The notes under the pieces are model-generated. The model did no database searches, was not told the DNA's origin, and saw nothing but the letters and a program-made list of their open reading frames with translations. Positions 55,801 through 64,000 of a stretch of 64,000 bases of DNA are shown here, one piece after another. Position 1 is the first letter of the stretch; each line of letters starts with the position of its first letter. Origin of the DNA: Tigriopus japonicus. Its lineage: Eukaryota; Arthropoda; Copepoda; Harpacticoida; Harpacticidae. Made by a program: the position numbers and the translations under genes. The DNA lies in contig CM021316.1 of the NCBI GenBank assembly GCA_010645155.1, positions 12,131,311 to 12,195,310 of the forward strand, in the 5' to 3' direction.

Positions 55801-57248
55801 TATAACTGATTGGGTCCGACTGTACACTCGTAAATTGTGCGACAAATCATTGACCTGAAGAATAGGCATGCCATTATTTTTGTCAAATTGAAAGTACTCC
55901 ACACCCGGTTTTGGTCATTTTTAGCAGGAGTTAGCCTTTAATGTTACCAATACTACGTGATATATGTCTCATTTCTTGTAAGATCCAGCTTTTTGGCCTT
56001 CTGATACTTAGGAGTCAAGGAGATGCATAATTCTGGGGTGCGACTGGACATATTAGCATCAAGCAGTTGCGACCCAGGTGTATGCACATTTCAATTTTCC
56101 TGATCGCGATGAACAAGAGAGAGTCGCTTCTCAATAAGGGAGTTCAGAAAGTGCGTCTGCAGGGTGTGACATATTAAAATGAACAAAGAATATGAAAATG
56201 GCCTAAAATTTATCAATGGAATCATTCTGCATAGGTGCCTTCAATCTGTCTATATAGTTGTCAATATTGCAATAAAGGCACTAAGATTGGCTTTTATTAT
56301 CAAATGTCAAAGGCTGAAAATAAATGGCAAAAACACGAAGCCTTCAAAGACCTACATACAGCGTATGGAAACATTCAAAATGACTAATACAATAGCTGGA
56401 AACCTTTAAATAGCAAATGAAATGACATGAACTTGTATATTTTGAATTTGAGGGTAAAGCAATACTGATGTCATTTGTATTTGTCCATTTTTCCCAATAT
56501 TGCTCTTTGAATTTAAATCTTTGATTTCTTTTTTCTCATCATGTAAAAAATGGCTGAAAACTGCATTTAGCAACTTGAAATCTGCACCTTACTATTTTCT
56601 CTCTCATGGTAGCCATTACAATTGGAAAGTGGTTAAGGATTGAGATCCCAAGAAAGAGGGAGCAACATTTACTTCAAATTAATAATGGTAAAATAATCTT
56701 GCCCCCAAAAAGACACATTACAAAAGTGAGAATGGATTAAAAAGAGGCATAAGCTTGCTTCTACTAGGTGAATTTCATTGACAAGGTATTTCTAAGAAAA
56801 ATACATTTTACTTAAACATACTTTCCTAGGCCAGTTTTCAAGTGGTACACCCTGTAGATGACCTTGCTCATGATGGCAGTGAAGTTAGCCCAAACCTCCA
56901 CCCTCTAAAATTACCACTCATCCCTGTTTTTAGAGGTCAATGATTGACGACAAAACGTTGATACTTTTAGGCTTAGATGTGATGATCTTCAGCTGTACGT
57001 CTTATTTGCATAAAAATATCTGGCAAAATAGGTTTGGGAATGGATGCATTTTTGATTATGATATCCTCTTCACATAAGTTGTGCAGAAAATGTGGAGGAT
57101 GTTCATGGAATCTTTGAAACATTGTTAAGTACCTGAACACTTTCCAACCTTTCAAAAAAGTAGTCATTGGTTTGTGCGTACTCAACATCAGACGTTTTGT
57201 TTCATGACATGTTCGCTTCTGGTTTCGAAGAGAGTTGGGCGTACAGAG
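52709..57248 (-). CDS. Ionotropic-receptor-like gene, 3' half (five exons)
   Basis: Variant ionotropic glutamate receptors (IRs) are arthropod ligand-gated channels used mainly in chemosensation. Exons: 57248-57133, 55129-54925, 54804-54705, 53026-52921, 52852-52709. All are GT-AG and phases join exactly (0,1,2,0). The order fits the IR C-terminal half: end of M3 and start of lobe S2 (YAQLSSKPE), the S2 core (FKELRNSPNYKRIQYKDLP; VLINGVMSNY), SFLVRKNAPYVDRMSD, the GLIKKW helix, then M4 (LLGVFLFHGISCGLSSIILI) and a stop. Upstream exons (S1, M1, pore, M2) are not found; a LINE scrap begins about 100 bases upstream of the first exon. The first exon has an in-frame TGA, so this may be a pseudogene. 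The family call rests on motif order, not on a search. Confidence 0.7.
52921..53026 (-). CDS. IR-like exon iv (GLIKKW helix)
   Basis: One hundred six bases, acceptor ggattag|G, donor GAG|gtaact. It encodes IMSMASHGLIKKWDSDAKEA and a short linker. The pattern hydrophobic-x3-GLI-x-KW is the well-known end of lobe S2 in IRs and glutamate receptors. Confidence 0.75.
53771..54128 (+). repeat. Outer inverted repeat, left arm
   Basis: Complementary to 59,212-59,553 over about 345 bases (GTCATATTACAGG, CTGCTGCCGTTAGCAGTCTA, AGCAATGGCATGGTTAATGT, AGCAACAAAACATATATTTT). It lies between the third and fourth of the five IR-like exons. Confidence 0.85.
54495..54513. repeat. (AT)n microsatellite
   Basis: About nine AT units, in the intron between the third and fourth IR-like exons. 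Confidence 0.8.
54705..54804 (-). CDS. IR-like exon iii (FLVRKNAPY)
   Basis: One hundred bases, acceptor gttttcag|AG, donor GATAT|gtaagt. It reads QTGLVTLKETIRLGSKSF, then LVRKNAPYVDRMSD. A lysine/asparagine-aromatic-acidic segment of this kind precedes the last S2 helix in IRs. An open plus-strand frame over the same bases lacks splice support and is treated as a shadow. Confidence 0.72.
54925..55129 (-). CDS. IR-like exon ii (S2 lobe)
   Basis: Two hundred five bases, acceptor attacag|AAC, donor GAAG|gtacta, open throughout. It encodes VPVFKELRNSPNYKRIQYK, then DLPEVMRLVQSDASNVLING and a chain ending KIYLYE. This matches the variable middle of IR ligand-binding lobe S2 in position relative to the later exons. 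Confidence 0.72.
55541..55792 (+). repeat. Inner inverted repeat, left arm
   Basis: About 250 bases complementary to 58,222-58,475 (GGAACAGTGTAATCCAGG, GCGCTGGGGCCTCGCTCCCA, GGTAGAGACATATGTAAGTC). It lies in the 2 kb intron between the first two IR-like exons. Confidence 0.87.
57133..57248 (-). CDS. IR-like exon i (M3 end / S2 start) with in-frame TGA
   Basis: Acceptor tttcttaaaag|CT, donor GTTCAG|gtactt. The single frame that joins the next exon reads LYAQLSSKPEANMS, then TGA at about 57,204, then NKTSDVEYAQTNDYFFERLE. The coding character is equally good on both sides of the stop. Either a recent nonsense mutation, an assembly error or a wrongly placed exon start would explain it. Confidence 0.5.
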
Positions 57249-57354
57249 CTTTTAAGAAACAGAGATGGCAAATTTTGGCTTTGGATGAATTTGTCATTTC
57301 TTGCCATTTGACAGATTCTTGTTCCTGGTTTCTCCTACTCAATCTCTTGAATCG

Positions 57355-58105
57355 TGGATCAGGGCAAATTTCCCTCCGCATTAAATTTAGCTCATGTTGT
57401 TGCATTTTTAAAGCACATATATGTTTTTACTTGTAATTATAAGCACATTTCCCTGGCCTGCTGTTTGCAATTTTTTTTGAGAAGATCATGAAGTCTAAGC
57501 TTGTAGATTGTTTGAAAGTATATGATATCATTTCCCCCAGGACACCACGTTTTAGTAATCATCCAATTGATTAACAATTTAGAACAGTTGTCAAAATGAA
57601 CAACTCACCATCAGAGCAAGCCTTCTTAAGGAAGCAAAGTTAAGCTTCAATCAAAGAGAAAATGACAATCAGTGCCATCTTGAGGTAGAAACGGTTGTAG
57701 GTGCTTCCTAAATATTTAGTCTTTGGCCTTAATTTGTGATTACTTAGCATGGCTTTTTGATTTTTGAACATAATAATATCGTAGCTGAGCTCTAAAAGAC
57801 TTGAAATATGAAGAGAAATCCACTTTTAGATGGAAGCTACAATTTTGGCAACAAGTGTAAGTTGAGGATAGATCTGCAATCAAGAGAATTTGGCCCTGTT
57901 TTGGCTCCATCTAGTGGCGATTTTTATAACCTTCATTTAAAATTCTTCATTCCACAAAGTTCCATTTTAGGTCTGGTCTTTTCCATCATTTTCATTGCCC
58001 CTCTTAATAACCTTGGTAGAAACGCCAGTATTTCATCATATGTTGAAGTTCCACAATTAGTTTGAGAAGGAATGGTTGGGACTCAAAAAGTTCAGTTGAT
58101 TACTT
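57355..58105 (+). mobile_element. L1x fragment split by another repeat
   Basis: A diverged L1x RT in two parts. 57,355-57,575 corresponds to the GKFPSSLKVAHV to GQHG region, and 57,951-58,105 to PQGSILG, IIFIAPLNN and ISSYVEVPQLV, where the catalytic YADD has become YVEV. The 375 bases between are a copy of the inside of the DNA transposon at 45 kb. Confidence 0.8.
57588..57950. repeat. Copy of the inside of element H7
   Basis: Parallel to 45,385-45,760 (GAGCAAGCCTTCTTAAGG, AGCTTCAATCAAAGAGAAAA, CCATCTAGTGGCGATTTTT). It interrupts the L1x fragment at 57-58 kb without the H7 ends. Confidence 0.8.
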
Positions 58106-58221
58106 GGAGACGGTCATCCCTCCTTTGCATGTAATTCTGCAAGTATTTTTGTTTGGTGACAGAAGCACGACATTCACTCATTTGCCATCACTGAATGCAG
58201 TCAAGAACTGGAGATCATCGT

Positions 58222-58475
58222 TTTAGGTCCCAAAATACTCAACATTTCACCAACCAATTTTGAGATCGGTTGTTTGATGACTTACATATGTCTCTACCCT
58301 AGTCAATTCTGTTTTCATTTTGACAATAGGTTTAACGCAAGTCTGATTAATCACGTTTTAACTGAACCACTCGCACTTTTTCCAAGCTACCACAGGCGGA
58401 AAAAACTGGGAGCGAGGCCCCAGCGCAACATTTAAAAAAGTGGCTACAAACCTGGATTACACTGTTCCATTGCGG
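58222..58475 (-). repeat. Inner inverted repeat, right arm
   Basis: Inverted partner of 55,541-55,792, nearly collinear. Contains GACTTACATATGTCTCTACC and TGGGAGCGAGGCCCCAGCGC. The order of the two arm pairs (outer, inner, inner, outer) is palindromic around about 57 kb. Confidence 0.87.
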
Positions 58476-59211
58476 TCTTCTCCTGACAGGTTTGAAGAAC
58501 TTCAAGGTGTTTAACTTCAACAATAGATTCACCAACAAATAAACATTTCATTGTTACATCAAGTCCATTAGCAAGATCCCGGGACTGGATTTTCTAACTC
58601 TGATTAACGGGATTTTCCATCCTTTTTCAAAAAAAATGATAATTTTACGGGACCATGGGATGGAATTTTTCTGCCTGAAAACGGGATTTTCTAAAATATA
58701 TGCAATTTGTCAGCTTGTAATAAGTTGATAAAAAATAACTATCTAACAATGATATTGTAGCATTACGATTTGTATTATGTTATGATCAGGGCCACCAGAT
58801 AGCTGAGAATTACATTTTACTATGTAATTAAGAATGCACATGCGGGTCGAAACCTCCTCGTGTTTTATCGCGGGCGGATGGAGCACGAAAAAAGCCTTGT
58901 TCGGCAACAGTAAGTGGCTCGTGAGAATTTGGGCAGTTTAAGGGTTTTCACATTTTGCAGACCGTCCTTATGATTTATTTGTTACGAGCATGGTTGAATT
59001 TCAAGTTTGAACCCTTTTGGTTAGGATTTTGAAAAAATATCCGCAATTCATTCTTTTCGTTCATAAATAAAAAGTCCTTTGAAAGAACCCTTGTTGTGGA
59101 ATGGCAGGAATTACTAGTTTTGGCGGGGAAAAAGGTTTGGAAGACGTGTGTTTCAGATTAACGTATCTATACATACGATATATATATACGTACGTATAAC
59201 GTATGTATACA

Positions 59212-59553
59212 AAAAATATATGTTTTGTTGCTTTTATGTAACATTTCGTTACATAAATTGGGAGGGTTCTTCCGAACTGCATGAGGATTGTCTAACATTG
59301 AACAAGAAGATGGGCAGAGGAGATCGGTTCATGGGGCAACAAAATCTAATCCAAATCATTTGTTGTTTAATTGAAAGCTTCCAATTTCTCCTTTAGTTTC
59401 TAAATTTCTTTGCAATACTTCTCAATATACATTAACCATGCCATTGCTCTTGAATGCAACATTTTTCGAAATCTGACCCTTGAAAACTGAGACTTTTTTT
59501 GGCAAGTCTAGACTGCAAACGGCAGCAGTCCTGTAATATGATACAGTAATCAT
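59212..59553 (-). repeat. Outer inverted repeat, right arm
   Basis: Inverted partner of 53,771-54,128. Contains ACATTAACCATGCCATTGCT and GACTGCAAACGGCAGCAGTC. The hAT-like element H8 begins exactly at its outer border. Confidence 0.85.
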
Positions 59554-60250
59554 TAGAGCGGCCGAAAATATTTAATTTTGAAAGCCAAATATTTAAATAA
59601 TATTTAAGGAAAAACTATCAAAATATTAAAAAAAATATTTAAATTTTTGAGGAGTTTGGAGCAATAAATTGGTATTTTTGAAAATTTTGATTCAAAAATC
59701 CAAATATTTGATGAACATTGGTAATGGCAGAAATATTAGTCAACAAATCTTCAGTGCTAAAAAATCATACCAGGCAATGAAAATTGGTTATTCTTGGTAG
59801 TCCTTATTTATACCCTACATTTAGTTAATACATTATACTGCCTAAGGTTTCGTTGAATGTTTAAACTAGAGTTTCCGTATTTCTTTCCTGTTGGAGTTAC
59901 GGTTTTCGATTTCAGATTAAAATCCATTAATGTAATTTTGAGGCCAAGCAGACTAAGTTTTTATTTCCCACGCATATTTTCCACTTTAGTTTGCCTATTC
60001 CCATCAATAAGAGTCTTAAAAGTTTAAAAAATTGGAAGATTTTGACAATGTAGTTTTTGGAAAGGTCAGATTTTATGTCAAAATTTCAAAACATTTGCTG
60101 AAAATGTGGAGATTCTTGGAATGTTTCAATGAAAAACGGGAAATTTCCTTTAATTTTAGAAGAAAAAGCCCAAATATTTAAAAACTGCTCAAAAACGCAA
60201 AATATTTAAAATAGATATTTTTTATTTAATTAAATATTTTCGGTCGCTCA
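59554..60250. mobile_element. hAT-like element H8 (AAATATTT-rich)
   Basis: The left end TAGAGCGGCCGAAAATATTT pairs with the right end AAATATTTTCGGTCGCTCA. The interior is AT-rich with repeated AAATATTT. No convincing target duplication; the right terminal bases look damaged. Confidence 0.7.
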
Positions 60251-60810
60251 TTCTTATGGAAACACGTATAAATCCCCACATTTTGTCAAAGGTCTTTATG
60301 ATTTCGAAGTTTGGCGGTTCAAATTTGATTTTTGAAACATCACTGACCCTTTTGTTTATGCAATAAAAGCAATCTTTAGTTACAATTTTTCAAGCAAGAA
60401 TGAAAAAACAAATTTTGAAAATTTTGCCAAAATCCTAAAAAATAGTTTCCAAACTCGAAATTCAACCATGTTTGAAACACGTAAGTCATAAGGGCGGTTT
60501 AATAAATGCGAAAACACTTCTCCACGCAAAAATGGGAAATCTTTCACCAAAATGTGGGAAAGTTGCCCGTTCCGTTGAATTTTTTTTCCGCAAAAGGTTA
60601 TTTTAACACTTAAAAGCAAAGCACGGAAAAGAGCCGACAATATGTATTTTAGTTGCAACAAAAAATATTTAGTACATTTTTGGGGCCACCAGAAACTTGT
60701 AAATCATAATTTACAAAGTAATAACTTGGGCCCGGAAATATTTTTTAAACATAAAATACTTTTAAAATCTTTATCCGTTTTTCGTCGATTTTTTTAAATA
60801 TTTTGGCTGG

Positions 60811-60900
60811 TTTTTCAAAAAAGTTCAATACAACCTACCCTATTTTAACAGCGATAAACTTCCGAGTCAAAACTGGCAGCACTCCTGGTTCACATCACTA
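60811..60900. mobile_element. H2 MITE, right-end fragment
   Basis: The last 90 bases of H2 (CTTCCGAGTCAAAACTGGCA, then CTCCTGGTTCACATCACTA). A more diverged relative lies at about 51,420-51,550, with GTTGCCATTTTGGTCC and a GAGTCAAAA-type core. Confidence 0.75.
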
Positions 60901-62167
60901 ATCGTACCAGTTGGAGTAAATTTGTGCTAAGAAAGGACCAAGGCAGTCTTTAAGCATCTTCAAATGGAAAAGAGAAGGGGCGTTACTCTTTTGTTTGTCC
61001 AAGGAGTTGATTACTTCCTCTTTAGTGATATCCCCATTCAGAGGATGGTCAGTACCCCATATGCAACATTGCAAGTCGGTGTTTAGAGTTTCACGATTCG
61101 GCCCCGATTCACGACATCTGGTGGCAGAATGCGCAAAACCGTTGGTGTAAAATTTAAAAAATAGTAAAGCCATATTACTAAGTTTGAATGGCTCTCATCC
61201 CACCCCAGGGCTTTAAAATAACCGGCCATTAGGTGAAAATTCTATATATTTGTTCTGAAATTTGATGTTAACATCTTAAAATATCATATATTTGACTTAT
61301 TACAATGTTATTGTAAGTTTCAAGTACTAGCTTTTAGACGTACCATCAGTCACCGTTAAGAGAACAAGGAGATGAGGGAGAAAAAGAGAAGAGGAGAAGC
61401 CCCATTTTCCCTACTCTTGCCCAAGGACATTTCTCAGGACGAATTACAGAAATACAGCTTAAGGCCTGTCATTGTACTAAAATGAGAGGTTATTTCAAAG
61501 CAGCAAATGTTCCGCTGAATTTTCATTGTAGTAACTAGGCCTTAAGTCGTATTCTGTAATATATCCTTCGTTGAGTCATCCTTGTCTTGCCTGACTCAGA
61601 GTAATCATTTTCAGACACACTCAAAAAGGGGAGGGATGAAACTTTTAGTACTATGCTTTTTTCATTCGTGTGACAAACTGAAACAATATTAGTTGATCTG
61701 CAGAACAATAAACTTCAAGTTTGAGTTACGCGTTGCACAATAAAACGTAAAAGAAAAGCCAAAAATTTGTCAACGACTCATAGAAGGTGCAAGAACATAG
61801 TAAATAAAATGGCTCTCTTAGTAGTCACTGGAACGTACAACTTAGAACTCTGAAGGTCTATATCTAAAACTCGTCCCTTTTTGCATTGTATTTTGCACAA
61901 TATTTCTTGACAATGTTCCTCCAACAACATCGCCGCCTGGATTTCACTCGTTTGGAGGATGATTCTTGATTGGGTTTAGTGACTAAGTGACGTACTTTTC
62001 CAGGCCTTCCGAGCATCGACCATTCTTGAAGTTTCGAAAAGTGGGACCCACAAAGAATGTGTTATTCTCCTGAATACAGTATATTTGTGTTCCGTAAGCC
62101 AAGTCTCACTTAGAATGATAATGAAATGTTTCTTCAAGAAACAATGACTTTCACTTGGGCCTAGCAT
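60901..62167 (-). mobile_element. Scraps of a fourth non-LTR element (EN then RT)
   Basis: On the minus strand, 62,167-61,976 holds FIIILSETWLTE, the SETWL signature of LINE apurinic endonucleases. Further on, 61,173-60,901 holds DITKEEVINSLDKQKSNAPS and HLKMLKDCLGPFLAQIYSNW, the entry to a LINE RT. The order EN to RT on one strand fits one decayed element, but the middle is unrecognisable. Confidence 0.45.
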
Positions 62168-62616
62168 ATTGATCCGACCATAGATCGTTTATTAATCACT
62201 AGATAGCGTACAAGCTTTTATTCAGGCTGATTTGGCAATGGGGGCGGAAGGCCTTAAATTTGTGAGGAAAATGTCGCCCTCGTAACTGTTGAGCGGACAG
62301 TTAGTGTGACCAAACATGCAAATTAAGATAAAATTTTAAAAACTCGTTTTTGAAGCCACAAATTAGTATTTGTCCATATACATTTTGGATTAACCCTACA
62401 TAACGCAAAAGCTTAAATTTGTGTTCTTCCCATCAGTGACTTATATAATGTATTGGCAAAAATGTTCTTAGTTGTAGTATTCAAATCCATAGCATCAAGC
62501 AAGTGACTACTAACAATAGCAAATAAATGATATAAAAAAATAACTTTATTCTGCCTTTGATTCATCAATTGCATAGTTGTCATTTGCCTGGTCAATTGGA
62601 TAGTTGCATTTTCAAA

Positions 62617-63120
62617 TGTTCCCGCACTTTTGGGTAATGGTGACGATGTGAGGTCCGAACGATAGAGCAAACCAGTGTTGCCAGAACTTTTTGAACTATT
62701 CATGCCATAAAACATCGAGAAAAAGGCCAGATTCGGTGTTACAGAAACAAAATGTGTCATGTCATGATTAGTACTTGAGCTAACAAATTTAGAAACCTGA
62801 AGTATTAATTTAAAGCAATTCAGACGTTCTAGGTTTACTCCAGAGAATGAATGTGAGATTAAAACTACTCATTCTTAATCTGGAATCAGGAAATTTAGAA
62901 TCTGGTAATCAAGAATTTCCATTAAGTCATTAGCTAAATGTTTTTTTTTGTTTCTGTTTTGAAAGTAGAACATGTTCTAAATAAGAAAAAATGTTAGCCA
63001 TGGTATTTGCCATTTTCCAATATGAAACTGTTGATTTGGAAATATCTGGCAACGCTACTTTGTTGTTCTTTCGTCCGGACCTTACATCGTCACCATTACC
63101 CACTTTTGTCCGCTCAACAG
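62617..63120. repeat. Inverted pair of ~75-base arms
   Basis: 62,617-62,695 (GGGTAATGGTGACGATGTGA, GGTCCGAACG, GTTGCCAGA) is the inverted match of 63,043-63,112 (TCGTCCGGACCTTACATCGT, CACCATTACCCAC). A 13-base continuation, TGTTGAGCGGACA, occurs at 62,289 and inverted at 63,108. Confidence 0.7.
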
Positions 63121-64000
63121 TTGGCGACGGACGACACGTTTTTTACGATTACACTCTCTCTAGTGTTTAATAGATCTCATTGGTTCCGATCGGCCATGAC
63201 AATTCACATACATGATCGATATCTTTGTTCCACCTCTTCGTCTCTGTTTCCTAATTAAATGAATGTGTTCTTGCAGTCCTTGTTTGAGGGTGGTCAAAAA
63301 CGTCATCAGCTGTTACCTTCTTGAATCTCATTGACTTCAAAAAAGTGCTCATTCGGACGCTGTTCGGACGTTGATGTTGGTGGGTCTCATGCCCCATTTC
63401 ACGGGTCTTGGAGTTTACTCGGGACACTCCAACGACGTTTAAGCAGGTTGTTGTGGCTAGCACTCGTATGGAACACATCGAAATTTCACTATTTCGCCGG
63501 AGCAAAGATAAAGTTGTTGTCGCCTCGTAGGGGGAAGACGAAAAACTCTGAACGTCACTTTCGTAAATACTGATTTAACAATTATTTTTTTTTACTTTTG
63601 AAAAAGAATTGTCACTTTTTGCAAATATTTTTCCGGGCCCTAGTAGTAACAAAAATCGCAGAATTTTGTCCAAAATTACAAAAGTGAAAAAATTAAAAAA
63701 AAATCTGGAGAAATTGCTTATTCCCTTCAGAATGATGGCAAAATCAAAGTAAGGAAAGAAGCAGACACGATTTATTACAAATGTAGCAAAATGAAACCAG
63801 TAAAAATTAGACCTATTAGGACACATACCAAGATTTTGATAATAGAGACCTAGTATAAAAATCTTTAAAAAAAAACTAAATCCCGGAAAATCCCAGCTTC
63901 TCCTTATTTTTTTGACGGCACGGGCTTAAACCAATCATGTCAATATTTATTCTAAAATCTGATTTTGCAAAAAATGTGTGATGTACTCATTAAATAGCGT
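63121..64000. other. No gene recognised, right end
   Basis: Less AT-rich between 63,100 and 63,520 with overlapping open frames on both strands, none with domain features; AT-rich after that. Confidence 0.45.

Larger units (their letters stand above)
58850..60520. mobile_element. Larger relative of the 635-base long-arm element
   Basis: Left arm about 58,850-59,075 (TTATCGCGGGCGGATGG, GTGGCTCGTGAGAATTTGGG, GCATGGTTGAATTTCAAG) and right arm about 60,365-60,520 inverted (CTTGAAATTCAACCATG-like). Element H8 and one arm of another inverted repeat lie between, so the structure is nested or composite. Confidence 0.6.

Noticed and set aside
57010..57188. Minus-strand frame with FHEHPPHFLHNLCEED
   Set aside because: It overlaps the IR-like exon in another frame, and unlike it has no phase-compatible partner. 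It would only be preferred if the TGA-containing exon proves false.

Overview
This is animal nuclear DNA, AT-rich, intron-rich and densely packed with repeats. It most likely comes from an arthropod, perhaps a crustacean. The reasoning: two innexin (invertebrate gap-junction) genes and one ionotropic-receptor-like gene are split by canonical GT-AG introns, and the rest is dominated by non-LTR retrotransposons, tRNA-derived SINEs and short non-autonomous DNA transposons. Nothing bacterial was seen. The species call is inference; the gene calls come from translated exons whose splice phases fit together.

Layout of genes. (1) 1-6.4 kb, minus strand: the first three coding exons of innexin A, running off the left edge. 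(2) 35.6-48.6 kb, minus strand: innexin B, complete in six coding exons, about 401 residues, with a 6.9 kb second intron full of transposons. (3) 52.7-57.25 kb, minus strand: the 3' half of an ionotropic-receptor-like gene (end of third membrane segment, second ligand-binding lobe, M4), five exons, one in-frame TGA in the first. (4) 50.2-52.7 kb, plus strand: two or three exons of an unrecognised or M4-like gene, ending 12 bases from the stop of (3), tail to tail.

Layout of repeats. One non-LTR family (here L1x) occurs seven times. It includes an almost uninterrupted reverse transcriptase at 42.25-43.7 kb and a head-to-head pair at 10.7-13.8 kb whose plus copy runs into a 610-base assembly gap (13,788-14,397). 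A second family (L2x) occurs at 2.6-4.2, 22.3-23.3 and 30.3-31.1 kb. A third element leaves an RNase H plus zinc-knuckle tail at 14.9-15.7 kb, and a fourth leaves EN and RT scraps at 60.9-62.2 kb. Four copies of one tRNA-derived SINE are present. Many short elements have inverted ends starting TAG/CAG, and most carry 8-bp target duplications, the mark of the hAT superfamily. Several are exact to the base, and one sits inside a SINE that itself sits inside a tandem repeat.

The genes form no operon. The shared theme is a small tandem family (innexins) and a receptor gene whose introns have absorbed most of the mobile DNA. No unknown enzymatic system was found. The strongest novelties are the transposon archaeology, the extra cysteine in the first extracellular loop of innexin B, the in-frame stop in the receptor gene, and conserved exon-like segments of unknown identity at 19.4/44.7 kb and 21.3/33.2 kb.
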